Shown here one piece after another: positions 43,266 through 51,904 of a DNA stretch of 64,000 nt (position 1 is the first letter of the stretch; each line of letters begins with the position of its first letter). Origin of the DNA: Amycolatopsis echigonensis (GTDB lineage: Bacteria; Actinomycetota; Actinomycetes; Mycobacteriales; Pseudonocardiaceae). The stretch spans positions 17,141-81,140 of the forward strand of contig NZ_JACJHR010000038.1 of assembly GCF_014174495.1 (NCBI RefSeq), written 5' to 3'. The notes beneath the pieces were generated by a model that made no database searches, was not told the DNA's origin, and worked only from the letters and a program-made list of their open reading frames with translations. Made by a program: the position numbers and the translations under genes.

Positions 43266-43850
43266 TCAGCGTCTGGCGACTGCGCTTGTCGCGATTTCTG
43301 CTACTGACGTCAGGGCTTCTCGTTCTGCGCCGCGTCGGGACATTGTTCTCAGTCCGGAGATGGTGGCGTGGATGAAGTTCGCGATGTCGGCGGCGTCGCG
43401 GTCGCGGGTGACGCTGCCGTCCGCTTGTCCGGTGCGGGCGAAGTGGACCAGGGCGGACAGATGTGCTTCGGTGTCGGCGTTTATCTGCGCAGCGACTTCC
43501 GGGTCGGTGGTGCCGAATTCGGCGATGGTGTTCACCATCAGGCAGCCGCGTCTGCCGTTTTCGAGTTCGTCGTCGATCGTCGAGGCCAGGAGCAGGCGGA
43601 TGGCGCCGAGGCCGTCCGGTGCGTTGTCCAGCAGGGCTTCCCGCAGCCGGATGCCGCGGTGCGAGTAGTGGTCCAGCACGCGCCGGAACAGTTCGTGCTT
43701 GCTGGAAAACGTGTTGTAGATGCTGCTGCGGCCGAGTCCGGTGGCGGCGCACAGTTCCTCGGTCGACGTCGCTTCGTATCCTCGCGCCCAGAAGGCGTTC
43801 ATGGCGCCTTCGAGTGCTTCGGTCTCGTCGAACTCTCGTGGCCTCGGCAT
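43266..43850 (-). CDS. TetR family transcriptional regulator
   Basis: A 194-residue regulator. The N-terminal helix-turn-helix runs from FDETEALEGAMNAFWARGYE through TSTEELCAATGLGRSSIYNT to FSSKHELF. The ligand domain ends in MSRRGAEREALTSVAE. ATG 43850 gives the usual TetR N-terminus MPRPREFDETEA; the frame opens 23 codons further upstream without family sequence. It is divergent from hemH (78 bases between starts) and upstream of the MFS gene at 41729-42898. It most likely represses itself and that transporter. The AT-richer patch at 43865-43890 is where I would place its operator. Confidence 0.9.
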   Translation of the reverse strand: MPRPREFDETEALEGAMNAFWARGYEATSTEELCAATGLGRSSIYNTFSSKHELFRRVLDHYSHRGIRLREALLDNAPDGLGAIRLLLASTIDDELENGRRGCLMVNTIAEFGTTDPEVAAQINADTEAHLSALVHFARTGQADGSVTRDRDAADIANFIHATISGLRTMSRRGAEREALTSVAEIATSAVARR

Positions 43851-43928
43851 GTTCCCCACCCTAACACATTTTGGACAGAGCAATACATAACTGGGCCGCC
43901 GGGGCGTGCGGGGCGACACAGGGGCAGG

Positions 43929-44981
43929 ATGAGCACCGTGGGTTACGACGCGTTGCTATGGCTTTCGTTCGGCGGTCCGGAGGGACCCGACGAGGTGATG
44001 CCGTTCCTGGAGAACGTCACCCGGGGCCGGGGCGTGCCGCGCGAGCGGCTGCTCGAGGTCGCCGAGCACTACCAGCACTTCGGCGGGGTCTCGCCGATCA
44101 ACCGGCTCAACCGGGCCGCGATCGCCGCGGTCGAGAAACAGCTCGCGGCCGAGAGCATCGAGCTTCCGGTGCACTTCGGCAACCGCAACTGGGCGCCGAT
44201 GGTCGAGGACACCGTGGCTCAGATGAAAGACGCGGGCGTGCGGCGCGCGCTGGTGTTCCCGACGAGCGCGTACGGCGGCTACTCCGCGTGCCGCCAGTAC
44301 GACGAGGACATCGAACGAGCCCGCGCCGCCGTCGGCGAAGGCGCGCCGGAACTGGTCAAGCTGCGCCAATTCTTCGACCACCCGCGGTTCGTCGCCGCGG
44401 TCGCCGACGCGGTCCGCGCCGCCCACGCCAAACTCGGCGACCGTCCCGGCACCCGCACGGTTTTCACGGCCCACTCGATCCCGGAAAGCGCCGACCTCGC
44501 CTCCGGCCCGCCCTCCGAAGGCGGCCGCCGCTACTCGCGCCAGATCGCCGAAGCCGCCCGCCTCGTGGCCGCTGAAGCAGGAATCGCCGAGTACGACGTC
44601 GTCTGGCAGTCGCGCTCCGGCCCGCCCCAGATTCCGTGGCTGGAACCGGACATCGTCGACCACATCGACGCCCTGCACGCCCAAGGCGTGGAATCCGTGG
44701 TGGTCAGCCCGATCGGCTTCGTCGCGGACCACCTGGAAGTAATCTGGGACCTGGACAACGAAGCCGCCGACCGCGCCGCCGAACACGGCATGGCCTTCGC
44801 CCGCGCCGCCACGCCGGACGCGTACCCGAGGTTCGCGGAAATGGTGGTGGAACTGGTCCGCGAACACCTGGACGACGCCCCCGCGCGGAAACTCTCCCCC
44901 TTCCCGGCGGCTGGCTGCACCCTCAACGGCGCCCCCTGCGCCGTCGGCTGCTGCGAACCGCCCCGCCGCCCCAGCCGCTGA
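43929..44981 (+). CDS. hemH: Ferrochelatase (coproporphyrin III type), HemH/CpfC
   Basis: A 350-residue iron chelatase. Actinobacterial members insert iron into coproporphyrin III in the coproporphyrin-dependent haem pathway. LLWLSFGGPEGPDEV, FGNRNWAPMVEDT, FTAHSIPESAD with the catalytic His, and WQSRSGPPQIPWLEPD are the core motifs. Late cysteines Cys330, Cys337 and Cys341/342 in AAGCTLNGAPCAVGCC are the C-terminal [2Fe-2S] ligands seen in actinobacterial enzymes. ATG 43929 has GGGGCAGG upstream; the longer open frame is not family sequence. As in M. tuberculosis it is in the fabG-inhA-hemZ neighbourhood, here separated by the TetR-MFS pair. Confidence 0.95.
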   Translation: MSTVGYDALLWLSFGGPEGPDEVMPFLENVTRGRGVPRERLLEVAEHYQHFGGVSPINRLNRAAIAAVEKQLAAESIELPVHFGNRNWAPMVEDTVAQMKDAGVRRALVFPTSAYGGYSACRQYDEDIERARAAVGEGAPELVKLRQFFDHPRFVAAVADAVRAAHAKLGDRPGTRTVFTAHSIPESADLASGPPSEGGRRYSRQIAEAARLVAAEAGIAEYDVVWQSRSGPPQIPWLEPDIVDHIDALHAQGVESVVVSPIGFVADHLEVIWDLDNEAADRAAEHGMAFARAATPDAYPRFAEMVVELVREHLDDAPARKLSPFPAAGCTLNGAPCAVGCCEPPRRPSR

Positions 44982-44994
44982 CCAAGTTCGTTGC

Positions 44995-45245
44995 CGCAAC
45001 CGCACCGAATGCGGCATCGGCGCCCCAGCCCCGGCCGCGAACCGCAACCGACCCTCTACAGCCCCTGCCCAACCCACTGCCAACCGGCGCTGGTGCACCC
45101 GACCGACCAGGCACCCAGACCCACCCCTGCACCCCGATACGAAGCCCGCATGCGGTCTGAGGGTGCTTGTCAAGGCATCTTTCCCGCCTTGACAAGCACC
45201 CTCAGACCGTCATGACAATCAAGCTTCGGGGTGCCCCACGCAACC
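44995..45245 (+). repeat. Structured repeat family A, copy 3
   Basis: It begins about 14 bases after the hemH stop and is homologous to copy 1 over about 250 bases, including the upstream stretch cggcatcgg through cagccccggccgcgaaccgc. The 24-bp hairpin is 45153-45176 with 45186-45209 and keeps the atctttccc loop. The outer stem gcaccccga-tac-gaagc/gcttcggggtgc is present. The last hairpin found in copies 1 and 2 is missing. The gap between convergent genes holds nothing else except a short tandem repeat. Confidence 0.9.
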
Positions 45246-45257
45246 ACCGACCCCCTA

Positions 45258-45297
45258 CGAAACCGCACCAGCAGGACGGCCGAAACCGCACCAGCAG
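45258..45297. repeat. Short tandem repeat, 23-base period
   Basis: The 17-mer cgaaaccgcaccagcag occurs at 45258-45274 and 45281-45297. It sits between the family A repeat and the stop of the next minus-strand gene. Confidence 0.75.
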
Positions 45298-45303
45298 CAC
45301 GGG

Positions 45304-46101
45304 CTAAACCTGCCGATCCCCCTGCTCAGCAAAAACCCGCACCGCCTCATTGACCGACGCAGTCCGCGCCCCCCGAACCGCTTCCGCCAACGGCCGCAAC
45401 GCCTCCGCCCGCCGGTTCACCGCCGACGCCGACAACGCGCCCCCAGGATCATCCGCCTGCGCCACCGCGAGAATCGCCGAAATCTCCTCCGCCCGCTGCA
45501 GCACCCGCAACGCCCGCCCCGGCGTCCCGGCAGGCCACTCGACCTGCGGCCGAGCCCGCAAATGCGCGGACAACTCCGCCCGCACCCCCGGCCGGTCGCT
45601 CGCCACATCCAACGCCTGCAACGCCCCGGCGCTGGCCCGGATGGCGTCGGTCAACCCGTGCTCAGCGTCCGGCAACGGCTGATACTCCAGCGAAGCCGGT
45701 GCGGCGAGCGAATACACCGTCCACCGCATGAGCCCCTCGGCGATCGACTCGGGCACCAACCCGAACCCCAGCCCGGTCAACACCACAGCCTCGCCGCACC
45801 GCAACGCCGCCTCCGCGAACGGCCCGCCGCCGCCCAGGCCGCGCACATCGCCCGGAACCGGCAGCACCAGCTGGACGCTCACCGCACCCTGCGCCCGCAG
45901 CGCGAGCAGCAGCTGCACCGGAGTCGCCGCCCGGTGGAACGCGAGCGGGAGATCGAACGCGTCGGCCGCGGCGGGATCGGCCGCGACGACGTCGTGGGCC
46001 TCGGCCCAGTCCTGCAAGGCGTCGAGGACGTCGTCGGACGCCGCGGCCCCGTTCAGCCACGCGGAGGACCAGACGGCGAGGGTCGCACTGGGTCGGCACA
46101 C
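45304..46101 (-). CDS. Conserved actinobacterial protein of unknown function (Rv1486c position)
   Basis: A 265-residue soluble, Ala-rich protein without a signal peptide or membrane span. I do not recognise a domain. Visible segments are AVWSSAWLNGAAASDDVLDA, the middle VQLVLPVPGDVRGLGGGGPF, and an alpha-helical C-terminal half. An in-frame stop precedes GTG 46101, so the start is well bounded. It is convergent with hemH, exactly where M. tuberculosis has Rv1486c, and is probably its ortholog; that is recalled synteny, not alignment. It diverges from the AAA+ gene at 46202. Confidence 0.75.
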   Translation of the reverse strand: MCRPSATLAVWSSAWLNGAAASDDVLDALQDWAEAHDVVAADPAAADAFDLPLAFHRAATPVQLLLALRAQGAVSVQLVLPVPGDVRGLGGGGPFAEAALRCGEAVVLTGLGFGLVPESIAEGLMRWTVYSLAAPASLEYQPLPDAEHGLTDAIRASAGALQALDVASDRPGVRAELSAHLRARPQVEWPAGTPGRALRVLQRAEEISAILAVAQADDPGGALSASAVNRRAEALRPLAEAVRGARTASVNEAVRVFAEQGDRQV

Positions 46102-46201
46102 GACTGCTCATTTTACCGGTTCCTCCCGGCTCCGCCGATCCCCGCCCGGCTGGAGCCGCTCCACATCGACGGATGCCGGAACGGTCAGTAGCGTCGAAGG
46201 G

Positions 46202-47599
46202 GTGAACGCTGTTCCCGACGCTCTTCCCCGTACTGCCGGCGAGCTCCGCGCCGCCGGATACGCCCCGCGCCCGATCGCGCGGGAGATCCACGACAACCTG
46301 CTCGCCGCGCTGCGCGAGGGCCGCGACGCCTGGCCTGGCATCGTCGGCTTCTCCCGCACCGTGCTGCCCCAGCTCGAACGCGCCCTGCTCGCCGGCCACG
46401 ACGTCGTCCTGCTCGGCGAACGCGGCCAGGGCAAAACCCGCCTGCTGCGCACCCTGGCCGGCCTGCTCGACGAGTGGACCCCGGTCATCGAGGGCTCCGA
46501 ACTGGGCGAACACCCGCTCGAGCCGATCACGCCCGCCTCGATCCGCCGCGCCGCCGAACTCGGCGACGACCTGCCGGTGGCCTGGCGGCACCGCAGCGAG
46601 CGCTACACCGAAAAGCTGGCCACGCCGGACACGAGCGTGGGCGACCTGATCGGCGACGTCGACCCGGTGAAGGTGGCGCAGGGTCGCAGCCTCGGCGACC
46701 CGGAGACCATCCACTTCGGACTCGTGCCGCGCGCGCACCGCGGCATCGTCGCCATCAACGAGCTGCCCGACCTGGCCGAGCGGATCCAGGTCGCGCTGCT
46801 GAACGTCATGGAGGAACGCGACATCCAGGTCCGCGGCTACACGCTGCGGCTGCCGCTGGACGTGCTCCTCGTCGCCACCGCCAACCCCGAGGACTACACC
46901 AACCGCGGCCGGATCATCACGCCGCTGAAGGACCGCTTCGGCGCGGAAATCCGCACGCACTACCCGCTCGACGTCGAGTCCGAGGTCGCCGTGGTGCGCC
47001 AGGAGGCGAACCTCGTCGCGGAGGTCGGCGAGCCGTTGCTGGAGGTGCTGGCCCGGTTCGTGCGCAACCTGCGCGAGTCGCCGGTGATCGACCAGCGTTC
47101 CGGCGTGTCCGCCCGGTTCGCGGTGGCGGCGGCCGAAACCGTCGCGGCGGCCGCGCTGCGCCGGGCCGCGGTGACGGGGGAGGACCCGGCGGTCGCCCGG
47201 CCGGTCGACCTCGACGCCGTGCCCGCCGTGCTGCGCGGCAAGGTCGAGTTCGAACCCGGCGAGGAAGGCCGCGAGGTCGAGCACCTCGTGCACCTGATGC
47301 GCCGCGCGATCGCGGAAACCGCTCGCGAACGCTTCGCCGGACTGGACCTGCGCCCGCTGTCGGACGCGGTGGCGGACGGCCACCTGGTCGCCACCGGCGA
47401 GCGCGTGCCCGGCGCGGAAGTTCTCGCCGCGCTGCCGGAACTGCCGGTGCTGCACGAGGTCGCCCAGCGGGCCGGAGTGTCCGCGGACGAACCGGCCGGC
47501 CGGATCGCGGCCGCGGTCGAACTGGCCCTGGAGTCGCTGTTCCTCGCCCGCAGACTGGCGAAGGACTCCGACGACGGCACGACGGTGTACGGCGAATAA
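46202..47599 (+). CDS. Magnesium chelatase-like AAA+ ATPase (Rv0958 type)
   Basis: A 465-residue AAA+ ATPase of the ChlI/MoxR branch. Walker A is VVLLGERGQGKTRLLRTLAG, and Walker B is GIVAINELPDLAERIQVALL. LLVATANPEDYTNRGRIITP carries sensor 1, and DRFGAEIRTHYP follows. The pair with the next gene (VWA protein) matches Rv0958-Rv0959 of M. tuberculosis. Despite the chelatase name this actinomycete makes no bacteriochlorophyll. The pair more likely remodels some unknown complex. GTG 46202 is preceded by GAAGGG. It overlaps the next start by one base (TAATG). Confidence 0.9.
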   Translation: MNAVPDALPRTAGELRAAGYAPRPIAREIHDNLLAALREGRDAWPGIVGFSRTVLPQLERALLAGHDVVLLGERGQGKTRLLRTLAGLLDEWTPVIEGSELGEHPLEPITPASIRRAAELGDDLPVAWRHRSERYTEKLATPDTSVGDLIGDVDPVKVAQGRSLGDPETIHFGLVPRAHRGIVAINELPDLAERIQVALLNVMEERDIQVRGYTLRLPLDVLLVATANPEDYTNRGRIITPLKDRFGAEIRTHYPLDVESEVAVVRQEANLVAEVGEPLLEVLARFVRNLRESPVIDQRSGVSARFAVAAAETVAAAALRRAAVTGEDPAVARPVDLDAVPAVLRGKVEFEPGEEGREVEHLVHLMRRAIAETARERFAGLDLRPLSDAVADGHLVATGERVPGAEVLAALPELPVLHEVAQRAGVSADEPAGRIAAAVELALESLFLARRLAKDSDDGTTVYGE

Positions 47600-49557
47600 T
47601 GCCGCTCTTACCGGAGGGATATTCCTACGGCCCGTGGCACGACGGGCCGGATCCGCTGGCCCCGCCCGCGGACCTGCGGGACGCGCTGGACGAGATCGGC
47701 CGCGAGGTCATGGGCGGCTCGTCCCCGCGTTCGGCGCTGGAGGAGTTGCTGCGCCGCGGCACCGAACGCACCGCCGGGCTCGACGAGCTGACCCGTCAGC
47801 TGTGGCAGCGCCGTTCGCAGATCCAGCGGCGGCACCGGCTGGACGGCACGCTGCGGGAAGTCCAGCAGCTGCTGCAGGAAGCGCTGCAAGCCGAGCGCCG
47901 GGAACTCTTCCCGGACCCCGACGACGAGGCCCGCTTCCGCGAGGCACAGCTGGACGCGCTGCCGCCCGGCACCGCCGCAGCTGTTCGCGAGTTGAACGAG
48001 TACGACTGGCGTTCCGACGAAGCCCGGCAGAAGTACGAGCAGATCCGCGACCTCCTCGGCCGCGAGATGCTGGACGCGCGGTTCCAGGGCATGAAGCAGG
48101 CGATGCAGAACGCCGGCCCCGAGGACGTCGAGCGGATCAACCAGATGCTCGGCGACCTCAACGCGCTGCTCTCCGCGCACGCCCAGGGCGCGAGCGACAT
48201 CGGCGAACGCTTCGCCGAGTTCATGCGGCGGCACGGCGAGTTCTTCCCGGAGAACCCGCAGAACGTCGACGAGCTGATCGACGTTCTGGCCGCCCGTTCC
48301 GCCGCCGCGCAGCGCATGCTGAACTCGATGTCCGAGGAACAACGGGCCGAGCTGGCCGAGCTGGCCCAGCAAGCCTTCGGCGACCCGAGGCTGGCGCAGC
48401 AACTGTCCGCTTTGGACTCCCAGCTGCGCGCGTTGCGGCCGGGGGAGGACTGGACGTCGTCCTCGCGCTTCCGCGGCCAGGACCCGCTGGGTCTCGGCGA
48501 AGGCGCACAGGCGATGGCCGACCTGGCGGAGCTGGACGCCCTCGCCGAGCAACTGGGCCAGTCGTATCCCGGCGCCCGCTTGGAAGACATCGACCTGGAG
48601 GCGCTGGAACGCCAGCTCGGGCCGGACGCGGGGGTCGACGCCCGTCGTCTGTCCGAACTGGAACGAGAACTGCGCCAGCAGGGCTTGTTCGAACGCGCCG
48701 CGGACGGCACCCTGCGCCTGTCTCCCAAGGCATTGCGCCGGCTTGGCGAGACCGCACTGTCCGATGTGGTCAATTCGCTGCGGGGCAAAACCGGGGAACG
48801 CGAGACCGAGTCCGCGGGCGCAGCGGGCGAACCGACCGGTTCGAGCCGCCCCTGGCGGTTCGGGGACATGCAACCCTGGGATGTCCCGCGGACCGTGCGC
48901 AACGCCGTCCTGCGCTCGACCGCGGTCGGTGCGGGGAGTGTTCGGCTCGACGTCGAGGACGTCGAAGTCATCGAGACCGAACACCGCTCTCGTGCCGCGG
49001 TAGCGCTGCTGGTCGACACGTCGTGGTCCATGGTTCAGGAGGGCCGCTGGCTGCCGATGAAGCGGACCGCGCTGGCCCTGCACCAGCTGATCAGCACCAG
49101 GTTCCGCAACGACGCTCTGCAGCTGATCACCTTCGGCCGCTACGCGATGCCGGTGGAACTGCCGGAACTGGTCGGTCTCGAAGGCACCTGGGAGCAAGGC
49201 ACCAACGCCCACCACGCGCTGCTGCTGGCCGGACGCCACCTGCGTCGTCACCCAGACGCCCAGCCGGTGGTCCTGATGGTCACCGACGGAGAACCCACCG
49301 CTCACCTGGAACCCGACGGCGAAGCGGAATTCTCCTACCCGCCGGAACCGGCGACCATCTACAAGACACTGTCCGAAGTGGACAGAATCGCCAAACTGGG
49401 CGCGTCCGTCACCGTCTTCCGGCTGGGAGACGACCCGCGCTTGGAAGCCTTCGTGGACACGATCGCCCGCCGCTCCGGCGGTCGCGTCGTGGCCCCGGAC
49501 CTGGACGGCCTGGGCGCGGCCGTTGTGGGGGACTACCTCCGCACCCGCCGCCGCTGA
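47599..49557 (+). CDS. VWA domain protein (Rv0959 type)
   Basis: A 652-residue cytosolic protein, the partner of the preceding AAA+ ATPase. The first 450 residues are charged and helical, with Gln/Glu/Arg-rich coiled-coil-like stretches such as LREVQQLLQEALQAERREL. The C-terminal 190 residues are a VWA domain with MIDAS residues in LLVDTSWSMVQEGRW, a Thr in EQGTNAHHALL, and VVLMVTDGEPTAHLEPDG. No membrane span is seen, unlike the BatA-like protein at 33718. Translation is coupled to the ATPase gene by TAATG. A family B palindrome begins 16 bases after its stop. Confidence 0.9.
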   Translation: MPLLPEGYSYGPWHDGPDPLAPPADLRDALDEIGREVMGGSSPRSALEELLRRGTERTAGLDELTRQLWQRRSQIQRRHRLDGTLREVQQLLQEALQAERRELFPDPDDEARFREAQLDALPPGTAAAVRELNEYDWRSDEARQKYEQIRDLLGREMLDARFQGMKQAMQNAGPEDVERINQMLGDLNALLSAHAQGASDIGERFAEFMRRHGEFFPENPQNVDELIDVLAARSAAAQRMLNSMSEEQRAELAELAQQAFGDPRLAQQLSALDSQLRALRPGEDWTSSSRFRGQDPLGLGEGAQAMADLAELDALAEQLGQSYPGARLEDIDLEALERQLGPDAGVDARRLSELERELRQQGLFERAADGTLRLSPKALRRLGETALSDVVNSLRGKTGERETESAGAAGEPTGSSRPWRFGDMQPWDVPRTVRNAVLRSTAVGAGSVRLDVEDVEVIETEHRSRAAVALLVDTSWSMVQEGRWLPMKRTALALHQLISTRFRNDALQLITFGRYAMPVELPELVGLEGTWEQGTNAHHALLLAGRHLRRHPDAQPVVLMVTDGEPTAHLEPDGEAEFSYPPEPATIYKTLSEVDRIAKLGASVTVFRLGDDPRLEAFVDTIARRSGGRVVAPDLDGLGAAVVGDYLRTRRR

Positions 49558-49572
49558 CCGGCTCAGACAACG

Positions 49573-49627
49573 GTCCGTGAAGGGCTCCTTGAGGGAATCA
49601 CATTCCCTCAAGGAGCCCTTCACGGAC
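49573..49627. repeat. Palindromic repeat family B, copy 3
   Basis: Perfect 25-bp arms (49573-49597 and 49603-49627) beginning gtccgtgaagggctcc enclose the 5-base loop tcaca. It lies between convergent genes. The P450 stop codon TAA directly abuts one arm. The arms are identical to those of the copy at 34700-34752; only the loop differs. Confidence 0.93.
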
Positions 49628-50980
49628 TTACCGGCGGTGCACCATGATCCGTGCGCCATCCCCGGGCACGAGGGTGATGTGACGGGTCTTCGTCCGTTCC
49701 GGACGGGGACTGGGCGCGCTGACCCGGTAACGCGTGAACAGCTCCCGCAGCACGATCGTCGCTTCCAGCAAGGAGAATCCCGCCCCGAGACACCGTCGTG
49801 CGCCGCCGCCGAACGGGAACCAGCTGCCAGCGGGCGGACCGCTGCCGAGGAACCGCGTCGGATCGAACACTTCGGGCGACGGGTGATGTTCCGCGTCCGC
49901 GTGAATCATCGAAATCGACGGCAGCACCATGTACCCGGCCGGAACGGTATACGGCCCGACCTGGACATCCTTGGTCAGCTTCCGCGAAACCTCGGAGATG
50001 ATCGGCCGCAGCCGCGTCGCTTCCTTCGCGACCGCTTCCAGGTACTTCTCGTCGCCCTCGTCGGCGGCGCGAGTGGTCGCCGCGGCGGTCACCGGGTCCC
50101 GGGCCAGCTCGTGCAGCGCCCAAGCGAGCGCGGTAGCGGTGGTCTCGTGCCCGGCCAGCAGCAACGTGATCAGCTGGTCGCGCAGCTCGAGGTCGCTGAG
50201 CTGATCGTCGCCGGGCACGGTCAGCAACCGGGACAGCACATCGGTCCGCTCGGCCAGATCCGGCGCCGCCCGCCGCTCGGCGATCTCCGCGTACAGCAAC
50301 TGGTCGACCCGCTCCTGCCGCCCCCGATTCCGCCGCCAGGGCCCGAACTTCTGCAGCGCCGGGCTGTGCCAGCCGAAAAGGTCCAGCGCGCTGATGTCGA
50401 CGACCTGTTCCAGCGCCACACGCAACTCCGCCAGCCGAGGCCCGTCGGTCACGCCGAAAACGACTCGCAGGATCACTTCCAGCGTCAGCGCCCGCATCCG
50501 GTCGTGCACCCGGAACGCCCGGCCCCGCGGCCACCGCTCCAGTTCCGCGACGGTCAGCTCGGCGACCATGTCGCGGTACCCGCGCATCGCCGCCCCGTTG
50601 AACGCGGGCATCAGCAGTTTCCGCGCCCTGCGGTGCTCTTCCTCGTCGGTGAGCAGCACCGAATGCGCTCCCAGCATGGGTTTGAGCACCATGTTTCCCT
50701 CGCCGGCATGGAACGTCTCGACCGGACCGGCGAAGATCTCGCGGACCAGGTCGAGGTTGCCCACCAGCACCACCGACCGCTCCGGGTACAGCTTCAGCCG
50801 CACGACGTCGCCGTAGCGTCGGCGCAGCAGCGGCAGCAGGGCGTTGCGGAAAGCGCCGAAGAGGGCGGTTTGCACCGCGAGAGGCAGTCGCGGACCGGGC
50901 GGAAGAGCGGAGCGGCCGCGGATCGGCGTGCGCAGTGCCATTCTTCGTTCGTACTCGCGCCGGACTGAGGTGTCCACCAC
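49628..50980 (-). CDS. Cytochrome P450
   Basis: A 450-residue soluble haem monooxygenase. The I-helix oxygen-activating motif is LLLAGHETTATAL, the ExxR pair is in AKEATRLRPI, and the haem-binding loop FPFGGGARRCLGAGF holds the thiolate Cys. The length and the GGGARRC loop suggest a CYP type like mycobacterial CYP132/CYP136 rather than a small macrolide P450. GTG 50980 (GAGGGT upstream) and ATG 50941 are both possible starts. The upstream gene, divergent, is a TipA-like MerR regulator whose promoter starts 3 bases away. Substrate and redox partner are unknown. Confidence 0.9.
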   Translation of the reverse strand: MVDTSVRREYERRMALRTPIRGRSALPPGPRLPLAVQTALFGAFRNALLPLLRRRYGDVVRLKLYPERSVVLVGNLDLVREIFAGPVETFHAGEGNMVLKPMLGAHSVLLTDEEEHRRARKLLMPAFNGAAMRGYRDMVAELTVAELERWPRGRAFRVHDRMRALTLEVILRVVFGVTDGPRLAELRVALEQVVDISALDLFGWHSPALQKFGPWRRNRGRQERVDQLLYAEIAERRAAPDLAERTDVLSRLLTVPGDDQLSDLELRDQLITLLLAGHETTATALAWALHELARDPVTAAATTRAADEGDEKYLEAVAKEATRLRPIISEVSRKLTKDVQVGPYTVPAGYMVLPSISMIHADAEHHPSPEVFDPTRFLGSGPPAGSWFPFGGGARRCLGAGFSLLEATIVLRELFTRYRVSAPSPRPERTKTRHITLVPGDGARIMVHRR

Positions 50981-50982
50981 AC

Positions 50983-51013
50983 TTGACCCTCACGCGACGT
51001 GAGGCGCGATCGT
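50983..51013 (+). promoter_or_regulatory. TipA-type MerR promoter and operator
   Basis: The -35 element ttgacc (50983-50988) and a -10-like gatcgt (51008-51013) are separated by 19 bases, the long spacing MerR regulators need. Between them is the perfect palindrome cctcacg-cga-cgtgagg (50988-51004). From memory, the Streptomyces tipA promoter has nearly the same cctcacg-tca-cgtgagg palindrome after its -35. It drives the MerR gene at 51059 and abuts the divergent P450 start. Confidence 0.8.
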
Positions 51014-51058
51014 GGTTTCTCGCAAGGGCCATTCGGCCGAAGAAACAGGGGGAGAGCG

Positions 51059-51823
51059 ATGGGCTACCGGGTGGGCGAGGTCGCGGCGCTGGCCGGTGTC
51101 ACCGTGCGCACGCTGCACCACTACGACGAGATCGGGCTGCTGTCGCCGAGCGGGCGGACCGCGGCCGGCTACCGGCGCTACGACAGCGCGGATCTCGACC
51201 AGTTGCAGCGGATCCTGCTCTACCGGGAGCTCGGCTTTCCCCTGGAGACGATCGCGGCCGTGCTCGCGGATCCGGGAACCGACGCCGACGCCCACCTGAA
51301 ACGGCAGCGGGAGCTGCTGGTGGCGCAGGCGGACCGGATCGCGCACATGGTCGCGGCCGTCGACCGATTGCTGGAGGCGAGAGCCATGGGCAACGCGTTG
51401 ACGCCCGAGGAGAAGTTCGAAGTGTTCGGCGGGTTCCGGGAGCCGGAAGGCTACGCGGAGGAGGCGGTCCGGCGCTGGGGTTCCACGCCGGAGTGGCAGC
51501 AGGCGCGGCTGCCGGACACCAAGCAGGAGTGGGCCGAGGCGGAGCGGCGGCGGAAGGACTGGGTCAGCCGCTTGGTCGCGCTGGTCGACGCGGGTGCGCC
51601 CGCGGACGGTCCGGAGGCGGGCCAGCTCGCCGAGGAGCACCGGGCGATGCTGTCCGCGGTGATGGGGGAGTGCGGGTACGAGATGCAGCAGCGCATCGCG
51701 GACCTGTACGCGGACGAGCCCGCGCAACTGGCGTTCCTCGTCCGGGAGGACGAGCAGCGGCCCGGCATCGGGGCGTACGTGCGTGACGCCGTCCGGGCGA
51801 ACGCCGTCCGGCAGCGGCTCTGA
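51059..51823 (+). CDS. MerR family regulator with TipAS antibiotic-recognition domain
   Basis: A 254-residue TipAL-like activator. The MerR DNA-binding part is YRVGEVAALAGVTVRTLHHY and DEIGLLSPSGRTAAGYRRYD. A coiled coil of about 40 residues leads to a C-terminal TipAS domain with LTPEEKFEVFGGF. In TipAL this domain binds thiopeptide antibiotics such as thiostrepton and turns the promoter on. ATG 51059 has GGGGGAGAG upstream. Its own promoter is of tipA type, so it is probably autoactivated. The divergent P450 may be a second target. The inducer is unknown. Confidence 0.92.
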   Translation: MGYRVGEVAALAGVTVRTLHHYDEIGLLSPSGRTAAGYRRYDSADLDQLQRILLYRELGFPLETIAAVLADPGTDADAHLKRQRELLVAQADRIAHMVAAVDRLLEARAMGNALTPEEKFEVFGGFREPEGYAEEAVRRWGSTPEWQQARLPDTKQEWAEAERRRKDWVSRLVALVDAGAPADGPEAGQLAEEHRAMLSAVMGECGYEMQQRIADLYADEPAQLAFLVREDEQRPGIGAYVRDAVRANAVRQRL

Positions 51824-51904
51824 CCGTTCCGGTAGGAGGGACCGCGCGGCGGTCTCTCCCACCGGGTGGGAAAGCGGACGGACGTCACGCTTACAGTCGG
51901 AGGC

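Noticed and set aside
46202..49557. A true magnesium chelatase for chlorophyll synthesis
   Set aside because: There is no large BchH/CobN-type subunit and no tetrapyrrole context. The pair matches the Rv0958/Rv0959 type instead.
49628..51823. P450 plus TipA-like regulator as part of a secondary-metabolite cluster
   Set aside because: No polyketide, peptide or terpene synthase, tailoring partner or ferredoxin is nearby; the flanking genes are housekeeping.
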